64,000 bases of DNA from a bacterium (lineage in GTDB: Bacteria > Vulcanimicrobiota > Xenobia > Xenobiales > JADMJV01), in contig JASBRJ010000247.1 in the NCBI GenBank assembly GCA_030149525.1, positions 1 to 64,000 of the forward strand, read 5' to 3'. The position numbers and the translations under genes were made by a program. The notes beneath the pieces were generated by a model. The model was not told the origin of the DNA, did no database searches, and saw only the letters and a list, made by a program, of their open reading frames with translations. Positions 42,700 through 49,999 of this stretch are shown here, one piece after another; within the stretch, counting starts at the first letter, position 1, and each line of letters starts with the position of its first letter.

Positions 42700-44007
42700 T
42701 TATCCCACCCATTCCGCGATATCCGGAGGTGGCTCAACAGGGTCTGTCGACAGTGTAACCGCCTTCAAAACCGCCTCGGAGGCCTCCCGGGCGGAAGATT
42801 CGTCCTTGGCGTGGATCAGAGCAAGGACGTCGCCTTGCTCCACTCGGTCACCCACGCGATGTTGCAAGACCAGACCCACGGCCGGATCGATGGGGTCGGA
42901 TTTCCGAAGTCGACCGGCTCCAAGTTTCAATCCCGCTACGCCAAGTTCACGCGCTGCCAGACTCCTGAGGTATCCGGACTCGTTGGCTTTCACTTCTTTG
43001 ATGAAGGCTGCCTGAGGAAGCTTCTCGGGATGGCTCACAACCTCAGGCCGTCCGCCTTGCGCTCTGATAAGTTCTTCCAGTTTTTCGGCGGCTTGGCCAG
43101 AAGAAACGATTTCCTGAACCCTTTGGAGAGCTAGTGCGGGGGAATTTTCCAACTCAGCGAGCACTAGCAATTCCGCTGCCAATTGGAAGCTGACGCGGGC
43201 TAGGGCTGTATCGGTTTCGGTGCCGTTGAGCACTCGGCAGGCCTGAGCGAACTCCAGTGCGTTTCCGATAGCCGACCCCAGGGGTTGGTCCATAGAGGAA
43301 AGGGCGGCTTTGACTTTTCGTCCCAGGCCCTTCCCGATTTGCACCATGAGCCGGGCGAGTTCCCGGGCGCTCTCCTGGTCGGTCATGAACGCGCCGTCCC
43401 CGTATTTAACGTCCAGCAGAATAGCCTGTGCTCCGCAGGCCAGTTTCTTGCTCATCACGGAGGAGGCTATGAGGGGAACGGAGTCGATAGTCGCTGTCAC
43501 GTCCCGAAGGCTGTAGAGAACACCGTCGGCGGGAACGAGTTTGGCTGTCTGGCTGATGACGGCCACTCCGATGTCGTTCACCTGCTTGAGGAACTGTTCG
43601 GAACTCAGGTCCACTTTGAGTCCGGCGGCTTCCATTTTGTCGAGAGTGCCTCCGGTGTGTCCCAGGCCGCGTCCCGACATCTTGGCCACTTTCCCGCCGG
43701 CCGCCGCCACAATCGGTGCCAGGATGAGCGTGGTCGTGTCACCCACTCCACCGGTGGAATGCTTGTCCACAGGGATGCCTTCGATGGAGGAGAGGTCGAC
43801 CACTTCACCGGAATCGATCATGGCTTGTGTGAGCCAAACGGTTTCCTGTTGGCCGAGCCCCTGCAGCCGCACTGCCATAAGCCAGGCTGCCGCCTGGTGA
43901 AGCTCCACCTTCTCTTCGGCAATTCCTTTTATGAAGAATCGAATCTCTTCCTCACTGAGAGGCACCTGATCTCTTGTCTTGGTGATAACTTCGACTGGAG
44001 TGATCAT
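42700..44007 (-). CDS. Pyrimidine-nucleoside (thymidine) phosphorylase
   Basis: 435 residues. The family signature is intact: DKHSTGGVGDTTTL followed by PIVAAAGGKVAKMSGRGLGHTGGTLDK (phosphate and substrate sites), and a C-terminal domain with a biotin-like GDRVEQGDVLALIHA hammerhead. It splits thymidine, deoxyuridine or uridine with phosphate to free base and (deoxy)ribose-1-phosphate. Its ATG overlaps the stop of the purine phosphorylase gene, forming a nucleoside-salvage pair (deoA/pdp type; the exact substrate is not decided). Confidence 0.95.
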   Translation of the reverse strand: MITPVEVITKTRDQVPLSEEEIRFFIKGIAEEKVELHQAAAWLMAVRLQGLGQQETVWLTQAMIDSGEVVDLSSIEGIPVDKHSTGGVGDTTTLILAPIVAAAGGKVAKMSGRGLGHTGGTLDKMEAAGLKVDLSSEQFLKQVNDIGVAVISQTAKLVPADGVLYSLRDVTATIDSVPLIASSVMSKKLACGAQAILLDVKYGDGAFMTDQESARELARLMVQIGKGLGRKVKAALSSMDQPLGSAIGNALEFAQACRVLNGTETDTALARVSFQLAAELLVLAELENSPALALQRVQEIVSSGQAAEKLEELIRAQGGRPEVVSHPEKLPQAAFIKEVKANESGYLRSLAARELGVAGLKLGAGRLRKSDPIDPAVGLVLQHRVGDRVEQGDVLALIHAKDESSAREASEAVLKAVTLSTDPVEPPPDIAEWVG

Positions 44008-44825
44008 CTGGTGTGTTCCTCGATAAAGCCCATGATGACGCTCTGAAAGCGGGGACCCGCTTCATTGGCCGCAGCTAGGACCTCGTGATGAGTGTCCTGC
44101 GAGGGGCCTTGATGAAGAACGTTGGTGACGCAGGAAATTCCGAGAACTTCAAGTCCGGAGTGTCGAGCGACCAGGACTTCGGGTACGGTGGACATACCCA
44201 CAGCGTCGGCTCCGCTTCGCTCCAAGAATCTCACTTCTGCGGGAGTTTCGTAGGCGGGGCCGGTGAGGGCGCAGTATATACCCTCTTTGAGGGTGATGCC
44301 CTGTTCTCTGGCGACTTTGTGAGCCAGTTGCCGGTAGGCGTGGTTGTAGGCGCCTGCCATAGGGGGAAATCTGACCCCGAGACGGTCGTCATTAGGGCCG
44401 ATGAGAGGGTTGACGCCCATGAGATTGATGTGATCATTGATGAGCATCAGATCCCCCGGATTGAAGCGCGGGTGGATGCCTCCACATGAGTTGGTGACCA
44501 CCAGAGTGTGGGCTCCCATCGCCTTCATGACTCTCACCGGTAGGGTGGTTTGGCTGAGTGGGTAGCCCTCGTAAACATGGATGCGGCCCTGCATAACAGC
44601 CACTTTTTTCCCCTTGAGAGTTCCGATGACCAGGCGGCCCTTGTGTCCCTGGACGGTGCTCGACGGGAAGTGGGGTATCTCGCCAAAAGCCAGGGAAGTG
44701 GCGTCCTCAACTCGTTCCGCTAATTCTCCCAGGCCCGAGCCTAGAACTAATCCGAATTCAATTTCCTGGCCGGCTTTTTGGATGAGAAAGTCGGCCGCTT
44801 CCTTGACGTTTTCATAAAGTCCCAA
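44004..44825 (-). CDS. punA: Purine-nucleoside phosphorylase (trimeric, PunA type)
   Basis: 273 residues. Landmarks: GSGLGEL phosphate loop, GRIHVYEGYP, VVTNSCGGIHP, GDLMLINDHIN and CVTNVLHQ, and the AVGMSTVPE motif near the purine pocket. The enzyme splits inosine and guanosine to base and ribose-1-phosphate. TTG start with AGGAG 6 nt upstream. It overlaps the pyrimidine phosphorylase gene by 4 bp. Confidence 0.95.
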   Translation of the reverse strand: MGLYENVKEAADFLIQKAGQEIEFGLVLGSGLGELAERVEDATSLAFGEIPHFPSSTVQGHKGRLVIGTLKGKKVAVMQGRIHVYEGYPLSQTTLPVRVMKAMGAHTLVVTNSCGGIHPRFNPGDLMLINDHINLMGVNPLIGPNDDRLGVRFPPMAGAYNHAYRQLAHKVAREQGITLKEGIYCALTGPAYETPAEVRFLERSGADAVGMSTVPEVLVARHSGLEVLGISCVTNVLHQGPSQDTHHEVLAAANEAGPRFQSVIMGFIEEHTR

Positions 44826-44899
44826 TTCAAACTCCTAGAGACCGAGGGGCTGTCGCCTGGCCGCCTCGCATTCTCCTCCATTGATTCCTCGAGCCCGGA

Positions 44900-45373
44900 C
44901 TAATCGTCGTTTTCGCCGGATCGATAGGAGGGCAGAGTTTGCAACTCCTCGATAAAGCGAGATACGTCATCGAAGTCTTTGTAGACCGATGCGTAGCGCA
45001 CATAGGCAACTTCGTCGAGTTCGCGGAGACGGTCGAGGATTCGCTCGCCGATCTCTGAAACCGAGATTTCCGTACGATTCTTCTGGCGTAGAGAAGCCTC
45101 CAAGCTCGAGGTGAGACCTTCGATTTGGTCTCCGGTGAGGGGCCGCTTTTCGCAGGCACGAAAAAGGCCATGGAGGATCTTTTGACGATCGAATTTTTCT
45201 CTTCGACCGTCTTTCTTAACTACCATCAAAACGGTTTCTTCAAACCGTTCGTAGGTAGTGAATCTTTTTCCGCAATGAGCACACTCCCGACGACGACGAA
45301 CAGAGCGCTCTTCGTCCGTAAGTCGGGAGTCGAGTACTCTGTTGTCGGGGTGTGAACAGTAGGGGCAGCGCAA
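44900..45373 (-). CDS. nrdR: Transcriptional repressor NrdR
   Basis: 157 residues. The zinc ribbon C-P-Y-C ... C-A-H-C (3-34) is followed by an ATP-cone domain (about 46-136) with VVKKDGRREKFDRQKI and an R-Y-A-S-V-Y-K-D-F end. NrdR binds ATP or dATP and represses ribonucleotide reductase genes through NrdR boxes. TTG start, 12 bp after ftsA, so the two are probably co-transcribed. No ribonucleotide reductase gene is present in this window. Confidence 0.96.
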   Translation of the reverse strand: MRCPYCSHPDNRVLDSRLTDEERSVRRRRECAHCGKRFTTYERFEETVLMVVKKDGRREKFDRQKILHGLFRACEKRPLTGDQIEGLTSSLEASLRQKNRTEISVSEIGERILDRLRELDEVAYVRYASVYKDFDDVSRFIEELQTLPSYRSGENDD

Positions 45374-45385
45374 AGATTTGTGATC

Positions 45386-46642
45386 CTAAAAGACTTCCGC
45401 CAACCAGCGCCCTACACGACCCAGCAAGACTTTGACTTTGGAGGAGCCCTGGGGGACGTCGTTAGGCAACAAGCGCCGGGAGGCGCCGTGCAGAATCAAT
45501 CCGATGGCGGTTGAGTAAATCGGGGAAGCCAACTGATCGGGCAATTTCTCCGGGTAGCAAGGCGCAGCGACTCGACAGGGAAGATCCAGTTCTCGACAGG
45601 CGAGATTGGCAAGGCCCGGGAGTTGCGCACCCCCGCCCGTGAGCACAAGGGAGGTGACCACAAGTCCTTGCTTTTCCGCCTTTGCCAACTCTTTTCCGAC
45701 CCATTCCAAAATATCCAGGAGTCGGGCTTCAAGAACCTGGGCCATCTCGAATCGAGAGACTTCCACTTCCTCTTCTCCGGAGAGGCTGGTGGCTGGAACG
45801 GTTTCTAGATCCCTGTCCTTCTCGTCGGAGTCGAGATAGGCCGGGGCAACAATGCCTTTTTCGAGCTTCAGGCGTTCCGCCTGGTCTTGTGGAATTCTAA
45901 AGAATCGGGCCAGGTCTTGGGTCAGGAGATCCCCACCCATGGCACAGATGGCGGAGTGCCCAATCTCTTCGTCACAGAAGACAGACAGGTCGACGGTGCC
46001 CGCTCCTATGTCGATCATGGCAGTGCCCAATTTCCGCTCCTCGGCTGTCAAGACGGAGAGACCGCTCGCCATCGAGGAGGCGATGAGTCCGTCTTCTTCC
46101 ACTTCCAGAGTGGCTCGGCCGAGGCATCGTCCGAGGTTCTGAAGATAGGCTGAGGAGGCGGCCACAATGTGGGTGTCCACTTCAAGACGGAGACCGGAGA
46201 GGCCCACCGGGTTTCTGACTCCCTCATGCCCGTCCACGGTGAAGCCACGCGGCACCACGTGGATGATCTCGCGGTCGGAGGGGATGCCGACCAGTCGTGC
46301 CGAGTCCAGCACTCGACGAACGTCGTTGATCGAGATCTCGCCTTCCGGATTGGCTACGGCCCAGACTCCGTGGGAGGAGAGTGAGTGAACGTATTCCGAT
46401 GTGAGCGAGACCAGGACGTTATTGACCGAGAAGCCGGCCTCTCGTTCGGCGTCGTTGACCGCTGCCTCGATAGCTCTCACCGTGGCTTCGGGGTCTATGA
46501 GAGCCCCTCTCTTGAGACCGGAGCACGGGCTAAGACCGTGTCCAACGAAATCGATGTTGCCGTCCGAATCAACCTCGGCAATTAAGCAGGTTACTTTACT
46601 TGTGCCGATATCAACGCTTGTCAGGACTTCCGTACGTGCCAT
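45386..46642 (-). CDS. ftsA: Cell-division protein FtsA
   Basis: 418 residues, actin-like fold: VDIGTSKVTCLIAE (phosphate 1), MIDIGAGTVDLSVF (phosphate 2), LTGGGAQLPG (adenosine), and a SHS2/1C domain between about 85 and 165. The C-terminus (KVLLGRVGRWLAEVF) is an amphipathic helix of the kind that anchors FtsA to the membrane. FtsA tethers FtsZ and recruits divisome proteins. ftsZ and ftsQ, its common neighbours, are absent; nrdR follows instead. Confidence 0.94.
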   Translation of the reverse strand: MARTEVLTSVDIGTSKVTCLIAEVDSDGNIDFVGHGLSPCSGLKRGALIDPEATVRAIEAAVNDAEREAGFSVNNVLVSLTSEYVHSLSSHGVWAVANPEGEISINDVRRVLDSARLVGIPSDREIIHVVPRGFTVDGHEGVRNPVGLSGLRLEVDTHIVAASSAYLQNLGRCLGRATLEVEEDGLIASSMASGLSVLTAEERKLGTAMIDIGAGTVDLSVFCDEEIGHSAICAMGGDLLTQDLARFFRIPQDQAERLKLEKGIVAPAYLDSDEKDRDLETVPATSLSGEEEVEVSRFEMAQVLEARLLDILEWVGKELAKAEKQGLVVTSLVLTGGGAQLPGLANLACRELDLPCRVAAPCYPEKLPDQLASPIYSTAIGLILHGASRRLLPNDVPQGSSKVKVLLGRVGRWLAEVF

Positions 46643-46776
46643 GAATATGAATCACCCTAAAATTGAAGATTGCTCAAGTTTTCTGAGGGACGGATACTTC
46701 TTCCTGTTTCCTAGAGAAGAAAATTCTAGAACAGATTCAAGTTTGTCCGGATGTTCATATAGGGAGGGGATGGTGT

Positions 46777-47013
46777 TTACATCAGGCCTTCGGTGACCAC
46801 GAAAGCCCCGCTGGGATTGAATCGACGGGCGGGCTTGTCGGCTAGGAGAGAATCGAGTTTCTCCTCTGTGAGGTCCGGGTCGGCTAAGAGTTGTTCCTGG
46901 CTCTCGGCCTGTTGTCTTAAGAGTTTGGCGCAGCTTTCGGCCTCATCGGCCAAACGGTAAAGCTCGTCGACCTGCGCTTGAAAACGTTTTCGCTTTTCTT
47001 CAATGCTCCCCAT
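46777..47013 (-). CDS. Small coiled-coil protein of unknown function
   Basis: 78 residues. Residues 4-45 form a predicted coiled coil (Glu/Gln/Leu/Ala-rich heptads), then a short acidic helix, then NPSGAFVVTEG. I recognise no family. ATG with TACCAT 8 nt upstream may be leaderless. It lies 134 bp upstream of ftsA on the same strand and divergent from rplU. A division or ribosome-linked role would be only a guess. Confidence 0.6.
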   Translation of the reverse strand: MGSIEEKRKRFQAQVDELYRLADEAESCAKLLRQQAESQEQLLADPDLTEEKLDSLLADKPARRFNPSGAFVVTEGLM

Positions 47014-47068
47014 GATACCCTATGGTAAGGGCCCGAAGCGGGTTTCGTCAATTGTTCTTCCCATGCTG

Positions 47069-47098
47069 TTGACTTATTGCAGACCTGTATGCTAGATT
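47069..47098 (+). promoter_or_regulatory. rplU: Promoter of the rplU cluster
   Basis: TTGACT, an 18-bp spacer ending in TGC, then TAGATT, which gives an extended -10. About 70 bp of leader separate it from the rplU ATG, which has GGAGG upstream. Confidence 0.6.
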
Positions 47099-47175
47099 CG
47101 TCAGGCTATTCAGCGACTGGCAAGCATTCAGCTTGAGTCAGACTTTACAGGTAGCACAAACGATGGAGGATACCG

Positions 47176-47487
47176 ATGTACGCAGTAGTGGAAACCGGTG
47201 GAAAACAATACAAAGTTAAGAGTGGCGACACCTTACGAGTAGAAAAACTCGAAGGTGATATCGGTTCTGAGATTACCCTTGACAAGGTTCTTCTCGCAGG
47301 AGAAGGCGACAGTGTCAAGGCCGGTGCTCCGTATCTCGACGGTGCTAGCGTTAGCGCTAAAATCGTAGAGCAGCACCGCACCCGCAAAGTCATTGTATTC
47401 AAGTACAAGCGACGTAAAGGGTATCGCGTCAAGCGCGGTCATCGTCAGCACTACACCGCTCTTCGTATCGGTGAAATCAAAGCTTAA
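47176..47487 (+). CDS. rplU: Large ribosomal subunit protein bL21
   Basis: 103 residues, normal length. Landmarks: MYAVVETGGKQYKVKSGD at the start and FKYKRRKGYRVKRGHRQHYT near the end. It binds 23S rRNA. GGAGG precedes the ATG, and an extended -10 promoter lies at 47069-47098. A terminator-like hairpin follows the stop, before prp. Confidence 0.98.
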   Translation: MYAVVETGGKQYKVKSGDTLRVEKLEGDIGSEITLDKVLLAGEGDSVKAGAPYLDGASVSAKIVEQHRTRKVIVFKYKRRKGYRVKRGHRQHYTALRIGEIKA

Positions 47488-47509
47488 ACGCAATCTTTGA
47501 TGATTGGTG

Positions 47510-47547
47510 AACAGTCTGCCTCGTTTCGAGGGAGGCTGTTTGTTTTT
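47510..47547 (+). terminator. Terminator or attenuator between rplU and prp
   Basis: AACAG...CTGTT outer stem and CCTCG/CGAGG inner stem, followed by TGTTTTT. It lies 22 bp after rplU and 17 bp before prp, so it may lower transcription of prp and the genes beyond. Confidence 0.65.
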
Positions 47548-47564
47548 ACCAGCCTTTCAAAATC

Positions 47565-47885
47565 GTGATAAAGATAAGAGTCTTCAAGGATGCGGACGCC
47601 GTTGTCGAGATTCAGGTTTCGGGCCACGCCGGATTTGTGGGGCCTGAAGGTAGTGATATCGTCTGCTCGGCCGTTTCTTCATTGGTGGGGTATTTGGGTA
47701 TCCTGTTCACCGAAGTTTTGCCCGGTCAGGCCGCAGTCTCGGCCGATGACGGATTTTTTTCTCTGCAAACCGAACGAGTCGACAGAGACAGTCATGTTCA
47801 GGTTGTCCTGAACGGATGGGTTCGCGCGGTGACTCGTCTAGAGGAGAACTATAAAGGCTGGGTAAAGGTCGACTTGCGTCAATAG
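47565..47885 (+). CDS. prp: Ribosomal-processing cysteine protease Prp
   Basis: 106 residues. Catalytic pair visible: His in VSGHAGFVGPEGSDIVC (about residue 20) and Cys in the same segment (about residue 33), with the SDIVCSAVSSL motif. In Firmicutes and some other phyla Prp removes an N-terminal extension of L27, and prp lies between rplU and rpmA. Here rpmA does not follow; an 82-residue membrane protein does. GTG start with no clear Shine-Dalgarno sequence. Confidence 0.88.
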   Translation: MIKIRVFKDADAVVEIQVSGHAGFVGPEGSDIVCSAVSSLVGYLGILFTEVLPGQAAVSADDGFFSLQTERVDRDSHVQVVLNGWVRAVTRLEENYKGWVKVDLRQ

Positions 47886-47906
47886 CTAGATGTTGGAGAC
47901 AAAGCG

Positions 47907-48155
47907 ATGGATGAGGTAGATTTAGATTACATTGAGGCTGAGTTGGCTGAGGGGTCTCCCGACCCGGATGCGTTTTCTGCGGGTCGGCTTCTAGGAGTGG
48001 CTCTTGCCGGGGCCCTGGTCTCGCTCGGCGCCTACTACGTTTATCAATCTATGGACCCTGAGAAGAAGGCCCGATTGAAAAAGAAGGCCAGCGGGATGAT
48101 TCAAGAGCAAATTCACGCGCTCACCGAAATTCGGGAAGACGACGAAGATTATTGA
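47907..48155 (+). CDS. Small single-span membrane protein of unknown function
   Basis: 82 residues: acidic N-terminus (1-22), one membrane helix (about 26-48), then a basic amphipathic stretch (EKKARLKKK) and an acidic end. ATG with GGAG 8 nt upstream. It occupies the position where rpmA (L27) is normally found between prp and downstream genes. Its TGA overlaps the TTG start of lspA, so translation is coupled. I recognise no family. Confidence 0.7.
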   Translation: MDEVDLDYIEAELAEGSPDPDAFSAGRLLGVALAGALVSLGAYYVYQSMDPEKKARLKKKASGMIQEQIHALTEIREDDEDY

Positions 48156-48670
48156 GGACTCCCCGTTCAATATGGCTTCTGGCGCTTATCGTGTTTTTGC
48201 TCGATCAGCTCTCTAAGTCTATTGTTCTCGAGCATCTCAAGCCAAGGGGTTCTATCGAGATGCCCGGTGGCTTCTGGGCTCTTACCTACTCGGAGAATAC
48301 GGGCGGAGCTTTCAGTTTTTTGCGCGGGCATAACTGGGTTTTTATCGTCTTTGGAGTCATTATTCTGGGGGTGCTTATCAAGCTTGCCCAGGATGCGCCT
48401 AAGGTGCCCACCTCTCAAAATGCCGCTATGGCGCTTCTTATTGGTGGGGCGGTGGGCAATCTGCTCGATCGGGTGAGGCACTCTTTTGTGGTGGATTTTC
48501 TCGACTTCAAGGTTTGGCCGATTTTCAATATCGCGGATTCGGCGATCTGTATCGGGATAGGTTTTCTAGTGATTGCAAGCTTCCAGGCCGAGGACACGCC
48601 TCCTGAGAACAGTGCGACTTCGGTCGATCGCGCTACTGAAATGGAGCAAGAGCAACAGCCTACGGCTTAG
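48152..48670 (+). CDS. lspA: Lipoprotein signal peptidase (signal peptidase II)
   Basis: 172 residues, four membrane segments. Catalytic Asp pair: D in GNLLDRVRHSFVVDF and D in FNIADSAIC; N-T-G-G-A-F in YSENTGGAFSFL is conserved. It cleaves prolipoproteins before the lipidated Cys, consistent with several lipoproteins in this window. TTG start overlaps the previous stop. The last about 35 residues are a disordered Glu/Gln/Thr tail that is longer than usual. Confidence 0.95.
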   Translation: MRTPRSIWLLALIVFLLDQLSKSIVLEHLKPRGSIEMPGGFWALTYSENTGGAFSFLRGHNWVFIVFGVIILGVLIKLAQDAPKVPTSQNAAMALLIGGAVGNLLDRVRHSFVVDFLDFKVWPIFNIADSAICIGIGFLVIASFQAEDTPPENSATSVDRATEMEQEQQPTA

Positions 48671-48712
48671 TTGGTTCTAAGAAAGAATTTGACTCAGACA
48701 CTGACACGAAGA

Positions 48713-49261
48713 ATGTCCCTCAACGAGCTTCAGGAATACGCTAGGAACTACAATCGGGCTGTTTTCAGGTTTATGGCCTCCGGTAGGGCTGCGCCCACCG
48801 AAGCGCGTCTTGCTCGGTTTGAGGAATCTGTTGATTTTCGCTTTCCGGATGAGTTCCGCCAATTGACTTTGTCGCCGCTGGGCGGTTTCTGTCTGGAGGT
48901 TCCCGGAGAATTGTGGGATCGACCCGCTGAGCTCGTGGAGGGAGATTGGAAGAACCTCTACAGCCTCAAGTTGTTTGGCATCGGTATCGGCGTGCCCGAC
49001 TGGTTGAATTTGCGACTGGAGTTGGAGTCGCTTCCGCCGGAGGATACCGACATCGTGCCTTTCATGGCGCGCGGTTGCGAGCCGGAGCGTTTCTGTTTCG
49101 ATCTGGACTACCAGATCGTCGTATGGTCGCCCCGCACCGGCGAGCGTCGGGTTGTGAAGGAAGATTTCTATAGCCTCATTATGAAAGAGATTCATGGCCT
49201 GGAAGAGCGTTGGGAGCGCTATAAGGTTGAGGGTCGGCCTAAGAAGAGAAAAAAAAAGTAG
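48713..49261 (+). CDS. SMI1/KNR4 (SUKH) domain protein
   Basis: 182 residues from the ATG; the frame is open from a TTG at 48671 directly after lspA, which adds 14 residues. The SUKH fold is indicated by LARFEESVDFRFPDEFRQL and LSPLGGFCL near the start and by a later FCFDLDYQIVVWSP strand. Many bacterial SUKH proteins are immunity proteins for contact-dependent toxins, but free-standing housekeeping members exist. No toxin is adjacent. The C-terminus is very Lys/Arg-rich. Confidence 0.75.
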   Translation: MSLNELQEYARNYNRAVFRFMASGRAAPTEARLARFEESVDFRFPDEFRQLTLSPLGGFCLEVPGELWDRPAELVEGDWKNLYSLKLFGIGIGVPDWLNLRLELESLPPEDTDIVPFMARGCEPERFCFDLDYQIVVWSPRTGERRVVKEDFYSLIMKEIHGLEERWERYKVEGRPKKRKKK

Positions 49262-49286
49262 GGGTTCTCGAGTCCCTAGATGGAAC

Positions 49287-49320
49287 GCCCTGACCTGTTG
49301 TGTCGGGGCTTTTGTTTTTT
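49287..49320 (+). terminator. Intrinsic terminator of the rplU-lspA-SUKH cluster
   Basis: GCCCTGAC / GTCGGGGC 8-bp stem (one G-U pair), 7-nt loop, then TTTTGTTTTTT. Confidence 0.8.
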
Positions 49321-49361
49321 CTTGACGGGAGAACGGGGAGGGTGTTCGGCTCAGGCGGTTG

Positions 49362-49548
49362 TGACTCGCTTCGCTCGTAACGGTCGCAGGCTCCCTTTCG
49401 AGCCTGAATCACTTCGTGGTTGGTATCCTCGGCCTGAAGGCCTGCGGAACGCCTTCGGCTTGCGCTCCCTGATTCGAGCTAAACTGAAAGTTGTAGCCGT
49501 AGAAATAAAAAAAGGACCAGACTCGGTCCTTTGGTGGAGCTATGCGGG
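49362..49548 (-). repeat. Copy 2 of a 187-bp tandem duplication derived from the tRNA-Ala 3' flank
   Basis: Contains, on the minus strand: the last 17 nt of tRNA-Ala including CCA (49532-49548), a terminator hairpin (49511-49532) followed by T-rich sequence, a diverged 39-nt spacer, and a 109-bp element (49363-49471). It is offset exactly 187 bp from the functional copy. The 109-bp element differs at about four positions; the spacer shows no similarity but has the same length. Confidence 0.85.
49507..49532 (-). terminator. Duplicated terminator hairpin
   Basis: AAAGGACC / GGTCCTTT stem followed on the minus strand by T-rich sequence. Compared with the copy at 49689-49715 one base pair has changed from G-C to A-T on both arms. 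Confidence 0.7.
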
Positions 49549-49735
49549 GGACTCGCTTCGCTCGTAACGGTCGCAAGCTCCCTTTCGAACCTGAACCACT
49601 TCGTGGTTGGTGTCCTCGGCCTGAAGGCCTGCGGAACGCCTTCGGCTTGCGCTCCCTGGTGTTGGTGTGGTTGCCCATTCTTTTGCATAAAAAAAAGGGA
49701 CCGGATATGGTCCCTCTTTGGTGGAGCTATGCGGG
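49549..49735 (-). repeat. Copy 1 of the 187-bp tandem duplication, including the true tRNA-Ala 3' end
   Basis: The 3' end of tRNA-Ala (49719-49735), terminator (49689-49715), 39-nt spacer and 109-bp element (49550-49658). The element holds small palindromes such as AACCAC-TTC-GTGGTT and GGCCT-GA-AGGCC, suggesting folded RNA or a REP-like sequence. Confidence 0.85.
49689..49715 (-). terminator. Terminator of the tRNA-Ile/tRNA-Ala transcript
   Basis: AGGGACC / GGTCCCT with a 6-nt loop, then eight T on the minus strand, starting 4 nt after the tRNA-Ala CCA. Confidence 0.85.
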
Positions 49736-49794
49736 ATCGAACCGCAGACCTCATGCGTGCAAAGCATGCGCTCTCCCAGCTGAGCTATAGCCCC
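49719..49794 (-). tRNA. tRNA-Ala (anticodon TGC)
   Basis: 76 nt with encoded CCA. On the minus strand the 5' end GGGGCTATAGCTCAG, anticodon loop CTTTGCACG, T loop GGTTCGATCC and 3' end TAGCTCCACCA fold into a standard cloverleaf. It reads GCN Ala codons and is second after tRNA-Ile in the transcript. Confidence 0.96.
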
Positions 49795-49825
49795 AAGCTG
49801 CCTCGCGTTGACGAGGCTCTTGGTC

Positions 49826-49902
49826 TGGTGCGGTTACCAGGACTTGAACCTGGGACCTCATCCTTATCAGGGATGCGCTCTAACCGACTGAGCTATAACC
49901 GC
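49826..49902 (-). tRNA. tRNA-Ile (anticodon GAT)
   Basis: 77 nt with encoded CCA. Minus strand GCGGTTATAGCTCAGTCGG, anticodon loop CTGATAA, GGTTCAAGTCC and TAACCGCACCA. It is separated from tRNA-Ala by a 31-nt spacer that contains the hairpin GCCTCG-cgttga-CGAGGC. The Ile(GAT)-Ala(TGC) order is that of rRNA spacers, but no rRNA gene is in this window. Confidence 0.96.
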
Positions 49903-49999
49903 CCGTCAACGTTTTTGGATAGTAGCGTATGGCCCGTTGTCCTGTCAACCGATTCTGCAACCAAATTTAACTTCGTCTAAGCAAGGCTATGCAACGTCG

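Noticed and set aside
49363-49658. CRISPR array
   Set aside because: Only two long repeats of 109 bp at 187-bp distance with tRNA-end sequence; no short regular repeats or cas genes.
49362-49902. Integrated mobile element at the tRNA-Ala gene
   Set aside because: A duplicated tRNA 3' end resembles an att site, but no integrase or cargo lies between the copies, only 187 bp of flank.
49280-49980. Several open frames of 80-150 codons over the tRNA region
   Set aside because: They run through the two tRNAs, terminators and the 109-bp repeats, so they are repeat-derived frames, not genes.
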